A stretch of 11,516 nt of DNA, taken from contig JAGVKI010000131.1 of the NCBI GenBank assembly GCA_020050695.1, positions 1-11,516 on the forward strand, written 5' to 3'. This document shows positions 1-7,518 of this stretch, in pieces (positions within the stretch are counted from its first letter, which is position 1; every line of letters begins with the position of its first letter). Made by a program: the position numbers and the translations under genes. The notes under the pieces were generated by a model. That model saw nothing but the letters and a program-made list of their open reading frames with translations. It had not been told where the DNA came from and made no database searches. Origin of the DNA: Alphaproteobacteria bacterium (lineage in GTDB: Bacteria; Pseudomonadota; Alphaproteobacteria; Rickettsiales; SXRF01).

Positions 1-184
1 CTGGCGTGTCGGCAACGGCAAACAGGGCAGGGGTGGCCTTATTGACGCCCACATCGGTCGCCTGAGCCGACAGGACAATGGCTACCAGCAGCGTATAGCC
101 ATTGGTGGAGGTCAGTTCCGTTTTGGGGTGGGGATTGGCCTTGGCCAGCCTTGAAAACAGGCTATCGACTTTTGTTTTATCCAT
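1..184 (-). CDS. nth: Endonuclease III, N-terminal part (3' end outside window)
   Basis: Endonuclease III is a bifunctional DNA glycosylase/AP lyase of base-excision repair that removes oxidised pyrimidines. Reading the minus strand from the ATG at 184-182 gives 61 codons to the window edge without a stop. The translation carries the family's N-terminal pattern: a short helix ending in NPHPKTEL, then the helix with LLVAIVLSAQATD (residues about 32-44) followed by VNKATPALF. The SAQATD-VNKA block is nearly invariant in bacterial Nth. The catalytic Lys and Asp and the Cys ligands of the iron-sulfur cluster lie beyond the edge and cannot be checked. No good Shine-Dalgarno is seen before this ATG, but the homology begins within a few residues of it. 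The gene diverges from the creatininase-like gene, with 67 bp between the starts. The family assignment is firm; whether the gene is intact is unknown. Confidence 0.93.
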   Translation of the reverse strand, partial: MDKTKVDSLFSRLAKANPHPKTELTSTNGYTLLVAIVLSAQATDVGVNKATPALFAVADTP

Positions 185-233
185 GCTAAGACAACTCTGG
201 GTGACCCCTTGGTGAGCCTTAAAAACCATAGCG

Positions 234-239
234 TATAAT
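234..239 (+). promoter_or_regulatory. TATAAT box in the nth/creatininase-like divergent gap (uncertain)
   Basis: A perfect TATAAT lies at 234-239, directly before the GAGGA Shine-Dalgarno (240-244). The only -35-like partner is TTGGTG at 209-214, with a long 19-nt spacer. If this were the -10 box, transcription would start near 246, after the Shine-Dalgarno, leaving a leader of about 6 nt before the ATG at 252. The match is therefore suggestive but mechanistically awkward. Confidence 0.25.
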
Positions 240-251
240 GAGGATACGGTA

Positions 252-1061
252 ATGACAATAAGAACCACTGTCTTTTCACTGATAGCTATGTGTTTTATGG
301 CTACGCCGGTTTTAGCCAGTGAGGGCAGCCAGTCCGTCTATATGGAAGAGCTGACCTGGCAGGAAATCAAAGGTAAACTGCGCAGTGGCACGCAGAGCGT
401 TATTGTCCCAAGCGGCGGTATAGAGCAGGGCGGCCCCCAGCTGGTTACCGGCAAGCAGAATACCATTATACACTACACCGCAGGCCAGATTGCGCGCTCG
501 GTAAACGCCCTGGTTGCCCCGGTGATCGCCTATGTGCCGGAAGGGCGCATTGAGCCGCCGGAAGGCCATATGCAGTTTCCTGGCACTATTTCGGTAACTG
601 AACAAACCTATGCGAGCATTTTGCAGGATACGGCGGCAAGCCTTAAGCAGCAGGGATTTCGGTATATTTTCTTTATCGGCGAACATGGCGGCAGCCAGCG
701 TGTACAGCAGCAGGTGGCCGATAAGCTGACCTCCATGTGGCTGAGTGAAGGGGTCAGGGTGTATAACGTATCGCATTACTTCAGCCGCGCTGGCCAGGAA
801 GAGTGGAACGAATCGGCTGGCCTTAAGATTCCAAGCCCGCAGGCGCATGCCGGACATATTGAGACGTCTGAGATGATGGCGCTTGACCCTTCCGGTGTCC
901 GTGATAATTTACGTGCGGCTTATATGGAACGCGATTATAAAGCAACAGGCGCTATGGGGGATTCCACCAAAGCATCGGCTAAATACGGACGTCGCTATAT
1001 AGGATTGAAACAAGAAGCCGCTATTAAGCAGATCCGACATGCTATCTCCGTTAATGAATGA
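252..1061 (+). CDS. Secreted creatininase-family protein with degenerate metal site
   Basis: A 269-residue protein of the creatininase amidohydrolase family. A signal peptide is visible (hydrophobic residues 5-21, likely cleavage after VLA at about 22), so it should act outside the cytoplasm. Family landmarks are GGIEQGGPQL (55-64), the PEG-x4-PP-x-GHM-x-FPGT segment (97-112), GEHGG (143-147), a HAG-x2-ETSEM motif (199-208) and MGDSTKAS-x3-GR near the C terminus. In catalytic creatininases the metals are held by Glu, His and Asp of the first motif and by His and Glu of the glycine-rich motif. By motif alignment only Glu58 and His145 remain; the other positions are Gly60, Gln69 and Gly147. A related secreted subfamily, recalled from memory, has Asn and His in two of these places. 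The start has a good Shine-Dalgarno, GAGGA, 7 nt upstream. The 3' end overlaps the next gene. Substrate unknown. Confidence 0.85.
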   Translation: MTIRTTVFSLIAMCFMATPVLASEGSQSVYMEELTWQEIKGKLRSGTQSVIVPSGGIEQGGPQLVTGKQNTIIHYTAGQIARSVNALVAPVIAYVPEGRIEPPEGHMQFPGTISVTEQTYASILQDTAASLKQQGFRYIFFIGEHGGSQRVQQQVADKLTSMWLSEGVRVYNVSHYFSRAGQEEWNESAGLKIPSPQAHAGHIETSEMMALDPSGVRDNLRAAYMERDYKATGAMGDSTKASAKYGRRYIGLKQEAAIKQIRHAISVNE

Positions 1062-1698
1062 ACCTGAGAAACAGACATCACATATCCATGAGACTCAGGT
1101 GAAGCATTCAGTCCCCAATCCTAAACATCGTCGCAAGCGCCACCATTTTCTGGCCGCATGGCTGCGTTCTCCCAAAGGAATCGGCGCGCTGCTTCCAAGT
1201 TCGCGCAGCTTAGCACGGGCGATGGTTGCGCAGATTGATACAAGCGTTCCGGGCATGATTATTGAGCTGGGCGCTGGCACCGGCGTTATGACGCATGCGC
1301 TGCTCGAGGCGGGCATACCGCCGGAGCGCCTGATCATTCTCGAGCGCGACCAGATGCTGCATGATGTATTAGCTGCGCAGTTCCCTGGCCTTACCGTGCT
1401 GTGTGAAGATGCGGTAAACCTGGACAAGATACTGGCCAAGCATGGTTCTAGCGAAGTGTGCGGTATTATCTCCAGCCTGCCATTCCTTACGATTCCAAAG
1501 GACATAGGGCAGGCCATTCAGGTGCAAATGGCCAAGATCATTGGCAAAGCAGGGGTGATTGTGCAGTTTACCTATGGTATGCAATCCCCGATTACCAAGC
1601 CGCAGCTTCAGAAGCTGGGGCTTGTCAGCAAGCGCTGCAAGATTGTGGTAGCTAATGTGCCGCCCGCCCATGTCTGGGTGTACCGCCAGAACGCCTAA
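1039..1698 (+). CDS. Class I SAM-dependent methyltransferase, PmtA-like
   Basis: A 219-residue protein resembling the phospholipid N-methyltransferase group of class I methyltransferases, which is related to rRNA adenine dimethylases. PmtA proteins methylate phosphatidylethanolamine towards phosphatidylcholine at the cytoplasmic membrane. A basic N-terminal stretch precedes FLAAWLRSPKGIGALLPSS (37-55), typical of this group. Motif I, IELGAGTGVMT, is at 75-85; LERD (101-104) ends strand 2, with Glu102 as the probable ribose ligand; ED at 123-124 may contact adenine; SSLPFL (145-150) replaces the NPPY-type motif. The ATG at 1039 lies inside the preceding gene, with a 23-nt overlap. A second in-frame ATG at 1054 (residue 6) also overlaps it, and neither has a clear Shine-Dalgarno, so the start is uncertain by a few residues. 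The overlap implies co-transcription and probably translational coupling. The methyltransferase fold is certain; the phospholipid substrate is inferred from family resemblance. Confidence 0.85.
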   Translation: MLSPLMNEPEKQTSHIHETQVKHSVPNPKHRRKRHHFLAAWLRSPKGIGALLPSSRSLARAMVAQIDTSVPGMIIELGAGTGVMTHALLEAGIPPERLIILERDQMLHDVLAAQFPGLTVLCEDAVNLDKILAKHGSSEVCGIISSLPFLTIPKDIGQAIQVQMAKIIGKAGVIVQFTYGMQSPITKPQLQKLGLVSKRCKIVVANVPPAHVWVYRQNA

Positions 1699-1792
1699 AC
1701 TTTATTACAGGCTGATTTTAATCAATTTTTTACTTGTAGAAGTGCTGGCTGCGCTAACTACTTTTTAAAGTCTTGCTGCCATACTGGGGGCT

Positions 1793-2815
1793 ATGGCAGA
1801 TGAACAAAAACCCGTCCAACCGATCATTGTGATCAAAAAGATAATCGAAGGTGGCCATGGGCATCATGGCGGCGCCTGGAAGGTTGCCTATGCCGATTTC
1901 GTGACCGCGATGATGGCGTTTTTCCTGCTGATGTGGCTCATCAACGCGACGTCGCCCGAAGTAAAAAAGGGCCTTGCCGATTATTTTACCCCGACCATTG
2001 GTATCAAAGACTCGATGGGGATTGGTTTTTCGGGCGGTAAACAGGTCAATTCCAAGGCGGGTAAATCCAACCGTGATACGGTGGCACCAGGACTGGTCGT
2101 AGGACGTGTAGCGCAGGGGCCGGTAAATGCACCGCCGTCGCCGCAAAGCCAGGTGAACCCGGATGCGGAAGCAACCGCCAGTGAAAGCGATTCCAACGAT
2201 AGTGCCGGTGAAACCAAGGATCAGACAACAGATACCGAGCAGTTCAAGTCCACCGAAGAGCAGGTGCGCCAGATGGTCGAAAAAGACCCTGAGATTAAAG
2301 AATTCCAGAACGATATTATCGTGCAGCAGGCACCTGACGGCCTTAAAATCGACCTGATCGACGACCGTAAAAAGCCGATGTTTGAAGAAGGCAGCGCCAA
2401 GCTTACCGAACTGGGCAAGAAGGTATTGGACGCGATGTCAACGGTGGTAGCAAAGACCCCTAATAATGTCGCCATTCATGGCCATACCAGTGTTAATTCT
2501 TCCGCTAATGCCGATCCGCAATATACCAGCTGGGAGTTGTCGGCTGACCGCGCGAATGCTGCGCGCCGTTTCCTGGTTACCACACAGCTGGAGCCTGACC
2601 GTGTGCTCAAAGTCATTGGCCAGGCTGACCGCGAACTACTGGTTCCGCAGGAGCCGACCAGCCCGCGTAACCAGCGCATCACCATCATGGTGCTGCGTGG
2701 TTCTTACTACCGTGATAACAGCAAGAACGTCGTGCCCACAACGCGTTCACTTCTCTCCGTACCTGACGTAAAGCGTAGAGGCGAAGGTGGGGAAGGCGAA
2801 GCTGCGGCGCCCTAA
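1793..2815 (+). CDS. motB: Flagellar motor stator protein MotB
   Basis: MotB forms the stator of the flagellar motor with MotA; it carries the proton-binding aspartate and anchors the complex to peptidoglycan. The 340-residue protein has a His/Gly-rich cytoplasmic N terminus (GGHGHHGGAWKVAYADF, 20-36), then one transmembrane helix (about 33-51). Asp35 sits in the position of the essential proton carrier. The plug-like segment SPEVKKGLADYF (54-65) follows. A long, acidic, Ser/Thr-rich linker spans about 85-160. The C-terminal OmpA-like domain (about 180-302) includes LKIDLID, MFEEGSAKLT, HGHTS, SWELSADRANAARRF (246-260) and PRNQRITI (291-298); the Asp-Arg and NQR residues are the usual peptidoglycan contacts. 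After it comes a 38-residue charged tail. The start is preceded by a G-rich run only 2 nt away, a poor Shine-Dalgarno arrangement, but the N terminus matches the family. motA is not in the window. Confidence 0.96.
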   Translation: MADEQKPVQPIIVIKKIIEGGHGHHGGAWKVAYADFVTAMMAFFLLMWLINATSPEVKKGLADYFTPTIGIKDSMGIGFSGGKQVNSKAGKSNRDTVAPGLVVGRVAQGPVNAPPSPQSQVNPDAEATASESDSNDSAGETKDQTTDTEQFKSTEEQVRQMVEKDPEIKEFQNDIIVQQAPDGLKIDLIDDRKKPMFEEGSAKLTELGKKVLDAMSTVVAKTPNNVAIHGHTSVNSSANADPQYTSWELSADRANAARRFLVTTQLEPDRVLKVIGQADRELLVPQEPTSPRNQRITIMVLRGSYYRDNSKNVVPTTRSLLSVPDVKRRGEGGEGEAAAP

Positions 2816-3558
2816 TGCGTTCTAATCTCCTGACGATTATTCTTCTGGCGGCCATTTGCCATATCCCGCAGCCTGCTTTGGCCAAGAGGGTGCTCATGAA
2901 GTTCAGCACCGGCACCGGCTTTTTTGTCAGCAGGGATGGCTATATCATCACCAATAACCATGTCGTGAAACAATGCATGGATATTATGGTCAGTGGTGCG
3001 GTAGCGCAAAGTGAAGCAGTGCTGGTCGCTAATGATCCCAAATATGATCTTGCCCTGCTTAAGACGCATGTTCGCGTGCCTGACATTGGGTATTTAAGCA
3101 GTCTCAAGCAGCCGCTTTCGCAGGGTGACCCCGTGCTGATTGTCGGCTATCCCGGACAGACATGGCGCACAGGACAGAGCGTAACGCGCCAGGCGCATAT
3201 CCTCAATACCAAGGGACCGCGCGGTGAAGAAAAATGGATGGAATTTTCCGATGTTCTGGAAAAAGGTAACAGTGGCGGCCCGCTGATGGATTCATCAGGT
3301 AACGTGGTGGGGGTAGTCGTGGCCAAGGGGCGCTCTTATACCTACAATGCTGCCGAGCGGCGCGACGAAGACGTCAGGCATTTCGATCTTGCCATTACGC
3401 TGCCGGTGGTGCGTTCGTTTCTTGATGACAACGATGTTGCTTATAAAGAAGCGGATTCGGGTATTTACCAGTCGCCTAAAAGCCTGGCGCAGGACGCGCT
3501 GCGCTTTGTAGTGAATGTGCGTTGCAAATACGAAGAGAAGATACTAACTACTCAATAA
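2815..3558 (+). CDS. Secreted trypsin-like serine protease
   Basis: A 247-residue S1-type (chymotrypsin/HtrA fold) protease. Residues 1-23 form a signal peptide ending PALA, so it should be periplasmic or exported. The protease core begins with STGTGFFVSRDGYIITNNHVV (31-51). The catalytic triad is complete: His49 in TNNHVV, Asp78 in KYDLALLK, and Ser153 in GNSGGPL (151-157). VLIVGYPG (107-114) is also typical of HtrA-like cores. There is no room for a PDZ domain: after the core only about 80 residues remain, so this is a short stand-alone protease rather than a DegP-type protein. The ATG shares its first base with the last base of the motB stop codon (TAATG), which points to translational coupling to motB. 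The substrate cannot be read from sequence; action on flagellar or envelope proteins is only a context guess. Confidence 0.88.
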   Translation: MRSNLLTIILLAAICHIPQPALAKRVLMKFSTGTGFFVSRDGYIITNNHVVKQCMDIMVSGAVAQSEAVLVANDPKYDLALLKTHVRVPDIGYLSSLKQPLSQGDPVLIVGYPGQTWRTGQSVTRQAHILNTKGPRGEEKWMEFSDVLEKGNSGGPLMDSSGNVVGVVVAKGRSYTYNAAERRDEDVRHFDLAITLPVVRSFLDDNDVAYKEADSGIYQSPKSLAQDALRFVVNVRCKYEEKILTTQ

Positions 3559-3600
3559 CAGGTGCAAAAAGCACAATTTCTACCCGCTGATAGGATGAGC

Positions 3601-4764
3601 ATGCCTACTACTCAGGTCAAAGTGGTTTATCCGGCTGGTTTAGAGATTATTCACGGCATTACCGATTACAGCATAAGGCTAGCGGCAGCCTTGCGTGAAC
3701 AGGGTGTGGATGCAGATTTTCACTCCTTCACCCGTAGCTGGGCACATGCTTTTTTTCCGCCAGAACTTAAGTGGAATGATGTACATGCACCGCGTGTTGT
3801 GCATTTGCAATGGCCCTATTCATTAGCAGGGCAACGTGCGGATCGTATAAAAGCCTATGTACAGGCGTTTGTTCTGCTCTGTCGCGAGAGATGTACCGGT
3901 GCATCCGTCGTTATTACCTTTCATGAAGCAGGCTGGTACTTCTGGTGCGATCTATTTGCAGGTTCGCTATTACTGCTGGCCGATAAGGTGGTGGTCACCG
4001 TTCCTTCGCTGCGCAGCGGGATATTCAAGACCTTGCGTTCATTTAATCGCCTTATTAAAGGCGAACCCGAGATTATTCCTATTGGTTCTAATATCCCGGT
4101 AGTGGCAGCAACGAAGCAGCGTGTGTGGGATGTGGTTTATTTTGGTGCTATTCGCCGCAATAAAGGGCTCGAAGAGATACTGGCGCTTTCAACGCAATTA
4201 GCGCAGCTTGGGCTGGCGCCCGATGGCAGTGCAGCGCGTGTGGTGCTGATGGGGACTATCGATGCTGATGCCCAGCAATGGCAGGCGATTATCAATGCCG
4301 TGTATGATCTGACCGCGCGCGAATATGAGGAATTATTACTGCTTGTATGTGATTACAGGAAATTCAATGCCTATCTGGAAACAAAGCCTCGCCGCTTGCC
4401 GGTAGATTGTTATTTCAACCTGCCCAAGGAAGACATATCCGAGCGACTGGCTAGCTATGCAATTGCCTATTATCCATATCCTCCCAGCAAGGGAGGAATC
4501 AATGAGCAGCGCGGCGCCCCGCTGGCAGCTATGGAGCACGGCATTGTAGTCATAAGCCATGTAGGAGATAAAACTAGCAAAGGCCTACAGCAGGCAGTTT
4601 TGAAGGCTTCTACCACGCAGGAGGCCGTCGGGCACATCAAGGAACTGTGGGGTGATCCTGCTTATTTAGAAAAGCGGCGCGAACTTAGTATTCGCTATGC
4701 CGCTAGCCGCTGGAACGATATAGCGCGTTCCCACATACAGCTTTACGCAGGCTTATTGAAGTAG
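3601..4764 (+). CDS. GT4-type (GT-B fold) glycosyltransferase
   Basis: A probable cytoplasmic glycosyltransferase moving a sugar from a nucleotide-sugar donor. The reading frame opens at a GTG at 3562, but no Shine-Dalgarno precedes it. The ATG at 3601 has AGGA 5 nt upstream and fits the start of the first Rossmann strand (VKVVYPAG), so I chose it (387 residues). The N-terminal domain has HGITDYSIRLA (18-28), the acceptor-side glycine-rich entry typical of GT4, then HLQWPYS and FHEAGW (107-112). GSNIP (162-166) marks the interdomain hinge. The C-terminal domain has the classic FGAIRRNKGLEE (181-192) donor-binding entry and RGAPLAAMEHGIVVIS (304-319), corresponding to the nucleotide-sugar region. 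It lies 42 bp after the protease gene on the same strand, so is probably co-transcribed. Its frame ends 7 bp from the convergent clp operon. Donor and acceptor are unknown. Confidence 0.82.
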   Translation: MPTTQVKVVYPAGLEIIHGITDYSIRLAAALREQGVDADFHSFTRSWAHAFFPPELKWNDVHAPRVVHLQWPYSLAGQRADRIKAYVQAFVLLCRERCTGASVVITFHEAGWYFWCDLFAGSLLLLADKVVVTVPSLRSGIFKTLRSFNRLIKGEPEIIPIGSNIPVVAATKQRVWDVVYFGAIRRNKGLEEILALSTQLAQLGLAPDGSAARVVLMGTIDADAQQWQAIINAVYDLTAREYEELLLLVCDYRKFNAYLETKPRRLPVDCYFNLPKEDISERLASYAIAYYPYPPSKGGINEQRGAPLAAMEHGIVVISHVGDKTSKGLQQAVLKASTTQEAVGHIKELWGDPAYLEKRRELSIRYAASRWNDIARSHIQLYAGLLK

Positions 4765-4771
4765 GAAAAAT

Positions 4772-5122
4772 CTAATTCAGCAGATGCTGGCTGCGCAAAT
4801 TCTGGATGGCGGCCATGACGCTTGGCCAGCTGTTGCGTGCCTGCTCTGCATCATCACCAGCAAATTTCAGTTCCAGCTTTGCCTCACCCATTGCCAGTGT
4901 CCATTCAACAGCGCCGCGCTGACCCATTTCAGGGATCACGACGCTTGCCACGGCATCGGTAATTTTCTTAAGGCCGGAAGGGGGCGATAGTTCGGCAGGC
5001 AAGCGTTCCGGATGGAACTCAAAAGTCATATGCACGGCAGAGTTTATGGGGTGCTCTACCAGATCCATATGGCTAATTGCGCCAAGGATTCTGGTGTACT
5101 GAATGCGTTGCAAGGGATCCAT
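4772..5122 (-). CDS. Conserved-looking hypothetical protein, third gene of the clpS-clpA operon
   Basis: A 116-residue protein I do not recognise. It has no signal peptide or membrane segment and reads as a small soluble alpha/beta domain. It has an N-terminal helix (DPLQRIQYTRILGAIS), then MTFEFHPERLP and an alternating hydrophobic stretch VEWTLAMGEAKLELKFAG (72-89) that looks like two beta strands. A C-terminal helix (about 92-113) follows. The gene starts 32 bp after the clpA stop on the same strand, so it is most likely co-transcribed with clpS and clpA. Its ATG has no clear Shine-Dalgarno. It could be a Clp-related accessory factor or simply a passenger at the end of the operon; sequence alone does not decide. 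The opposite strand also has open frames here, but they resemble nothing and lack good starts. Confidence 0.72.
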   Translation of the reverse strand: MDPLQRIQYTRILGAISHMDLVEHPINSAVHMTFEFHPERLPAELSPPSGLKKITDAVASVVIPEMGQRGAVEWTLAMGEAKLELKFAGDDAEQARNSWPSVMAAIQNLRSQHLLN

Positions 5123-5154
5123 AGCTAATGCCCGCTCGCAAAGGACTGGTAAGA

Positions 5155-7479
5155 TTAGCTCACCAGTTCTTCGTCTGCTTCAGAAGCTTTCAGCTGGCTG
5201 CCGGTGGCTTTGCTGATATTGAACGCAAGTTCGCCGTCACCAACGGTTACCTTTACGGTGCCGCCTTTGGTCAGCTTGCCGAACAATACTTCATCAGCCA
5301 GCGGACGCTTGATCTGTTCTGCGATCAGGCGTGCCATTGGACGGGCGCCGTTTGCACGGTCATAACCGCGGTCAACGAGCCATTTGCGAGCCTTGTCATC
5401 AAGCTGGATGGTGACATTGCGGTCAGCCAGCTGTGATTCCAGGCGGAAAATGAACTTGTTTACCACATGGGCAACCACATCTTCACTCAGGTGCGTAAAG
5501 GCGATGATGGAGTCCAGGCGGTTGCGGAATTCCGGCGTGAAGGCACGGTTGATCGCATCCTTATCTTCCCCAGCGCGGTCGACCTTGGTAAAGCCGATTG
5601 GTGCGCGGGCAACATCGGCAGCGCCGGCGTTGCTGGTCATGATAATGATGGCGTTGCGGAAATTGACTTCCTTACCGTTAGAATCGGTCAGGCGGCCATA
5701 ATCCATTACCTGCAGCAGGATGTTGTACACATCAGGATGCGCTTTTTCGATTTCGTCGAGCAGCACCACGCAGTATGGATTTTTATCCACTGCGTCGGTG
5801 AGCATACCGCCCTGATCAAAGCCAACATAGCCCGGAGGGGCACCCACGAGGCGCGATACCGCATGCTTTTCCATGTACTCGGACATATCGAAGCGAACCA
5901 GTTCCATACCCATCTGCACCGCCAGCTGCTGGGCGACTTCCGTCTTGCCCACGCCGGTTGGGCCGGTGAACAGGTAATTGCCGATAGGCTTTTCTTCTTC
6001 ACGAAGGCCAGCGCGTGACATTTTAATGGCAGAGGCGAGGGCTTCAATGGCCTTATCCTGGCCAAATACTACCAGCTTAAGGTTTTTCTCCAGGTTCTTC
6101 AGCGTTTCGGCGTCATCCATAGAGATGGTCTTGGCAGGCATACGGGCGATTTTCGCCACGATGTCTTCCACTTCCTTATTGGTAATGGTTTTCTTGCGGC
6201 GTGCTTCTGGCAGCAGCATTTGCGCTGCGCCTGCTTCGTCGAGCACGTCGATGGCTTTATCCGGCAGCTTGCGGTCCGGGATATAGCGGGCAGACAGTTC
6301 CACGGCAGCTTTAATGGCTGCATTGGAGAAGCGCACCTGATGATGCTCTTCATAATAAGGCTTCAGGCCACGCAGAATTTTGATCGAATTTTCGATGCTT
6401 GGTTCCACCACGTCGATTTTCTGGAAACGGCGAGCAAGTGCGCGGTCTTTTTCGATAGAGTTCTTGTATTCCTTATAGGTGGTCGAACCAATGCAACGGA
6501 AACCGCCGCGAGCCAGGGCAGGCTTGAGCAGGTTGCAGGCATCGAGCGCGCCGCCGGAGGTGGAACCCGCACCGATGATGGTGTGGATTTCATCGATAAA
6601 CAGGATCGCGCCAGGAATCTTTTCGATTTCCTTGATAACGGCTTTCATGCGTTCTTCAAAATCACCACGGTAGCGAGTACCAGCCAGCAATGCGCCCATA
6701 TCGAGCGAGAAGATTACGGCATTACGAAGTACGGTTGGCACTTCCGAGCGGATGATGCGCAGCGCGAGGCCTTCCGCAATAGCGGTTTTACCCACACCTG
6801 CTTCACCCACATAGAGCGGGTTGTTCTTGGTGCGGCGAGCCAGAATCTGAACGGTGCGGTCTACTTCTTCTTCGCGGCCTACCAAAATATCGGTTTTGCC
6901 CGCTTCTGCTTTTTTATTGAGGTTCACGCAATACTGGGAAAGGGCGTCGGCCTTTTCTTTTTCTTTTGGAGCCTGCGGCTTTTCCAGCGATTCAATGTCT
7001 TCAGGGTCGAGTTCCTGCTTCCATTCGGCAATCTTCTGGTTGTCAGCATATTTCACAATGCCGTGGCTGATATAGTTCACTACGTCCAGGCGGGAGAGTT
7101 CCTGTTCCTGCAGGAAATATACAGCGTGGGAATCGCGTTCTGAGAAGAGGGCAACCAGTACGTTCGCGCCAGTGACTTCGCTTTTGCCTGCGGACTGTAC
7201 ATGGATTGCCGCGCGGTGGATTACGCGCTGGAAACCAGCGGTAGGGCGCGATTCTTCGAGCTCTTCTACTACGAGCGAGGTCAGTTCATTTTCCATGAAC
7301 TCGGAAATCTGTTTTTTGATTTCAGGGAGGTTGATACCGCAACCGCGCATGACTGCGGCCGCATCAGGATCATCGGTCAGCGCATAGAGCAGATGCTCGA
7401 GCGTTGCGTATTCGTGGCGATACTTCTTTGCCAGCGCTAGTGCGCGGTGAAGGCTGATCTCCAGATTTTTAGAAAGCAT
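5155..7479 (-). CDS. clpA: ATP-dependent Clp protease ATP-binding subunit ClpA
   Basis: ClpA is the hexameric AAA+ unfoldase that feeds substrates, including those brought by ClpS, into ClpP. The 774-residue protein is full length. The N domain (1 to about 145) carries two Clp repeats. AAA module 1 has Walker A GEAGVGKT (225-232) and Walker B ILFIDE (292-297); module 2 has Walker A GPTGVGKT (506-513) and Walker B VVLLDE (571-576). There is no long coiled-coil middle domain, which excludes ClpB and ClpC. Pore-loop candidates are GTRYRGDFEER (267-277) and GAPPGYVG (546-553). The IGF tripeptide at 628-630 matches the loop that docks ClpA on ClpP. Arginine-finger candidates are ALARRF (347-352) and PEFRNRLD (649-656). 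The ATG at 7479 has a GGGAG Shine-Dalgarno about 9 nt upstream. It lies 39 bp downstream of clpS, in operon order clpS-clpA. All motifs look intact. Confidence 0.98.
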   Translation of the reverse strand: MLSKNLEISLHRALALAKKYRHEYATLEHLLYALTDDPDAAAVMRGCGINLPEIKKQISEFMENELTSLVVEELEESRPTAGFQRVIHRAAIHVQSAGKSEVTGANVLVALFSERDSHAVYFLQEQELSRLDVVNYISHGIVKYADNQKIAEWKQELDPEDIESLEKPQAPKEKEKADALSQYCVNLNKKAEAGKTDILVGREEEVDRTVQILARRTKNNPLYVGEAGVGKTAIAEGLALRIIRSEVPTVLRNAVIFSLDMGALLAGTRYRGDFEERMKAVIKEIEKIPGAILFIDEIHTIIGAGSTSGGALDACNLLKPALARGGFRCIGSTTYKEYKNSIEKDRALARRFQKIDVVEPSIENSIKILRGLKPYYEEHHQVRFSNAAIKAAVELSARYIPDRKLPDKAIDVLDEAGAAQMLLPEARRKKTITNKEVEDIVAKIARMPAKTISMDDAETLKNLEKNLKLVVFGQDKAIEALASAIKMSRAGLREEEKPIGNYLFTGPTGVGKTEVAQQLAVQMGMELVRFDMSEYMEKHAVSRLVGAPPGYVGFDQGGMLTDAVDKNPYCVVLLDEIEKAHPDVYNILLQVMDYGRLTDSNGKEVNFRNAIIIMTSNAGAADVARAPIGFTKVDRAGEDKDAINRAFTPEFRNRLDSIIAFTHLSEDVVAHVVNKFIFRLESQLADRNVTIQLDDKARKWLVDRGYDRANGARPMARLIAEQIKRPLADEVLFGKLTKGGTVKVTVGDGELAFNISKATGSQLKASEADEELVS

Positions 7480-7518
7480 GGCTGCTTACTCCCGTTCCAA
7501 TTGTGCGAAATCATTTTC

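Noticed and set aside
312..857. Minus-strand frame of 181 codons opposite the creatininase-like gene
   Set aside because: Shadow of a gene with signal peptide, family motifs and a good Shine-Dalgarno on the plus strand; no motif of its own.
1095..1517. Minus-strand frame of 140 codons opposite the methyltransferase
   Set aside because: Antisense to clear SAM-binding motifs and without recognisable features.
1699..1792. Sigma-54 or flagellar sigma-28 promoter before motB
   Set aside because: TGGCTGC-like and TTTACT-like pieces are present, but neither the spacing nor the second element fits a consensus.
4772..4800. Possible terminator CAGCATCTGCTG plus Ts at the end of the clp operon (minus strand)
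   Set aside because: The stem is 4-5 bp and the T-run starts about 7 nt after it, so it does not have the geometry of an intrinsic terminator.
6220..7143. Open frame of 307 codons on the plus strand opposite clpA
   Set aside because: It is fully antisense to the clpA AAA+ motifs, resembles no protein, is Phe/His-rich in a way typical of reverse-complement frames, and has no Shine-Dalgarno-supported start.
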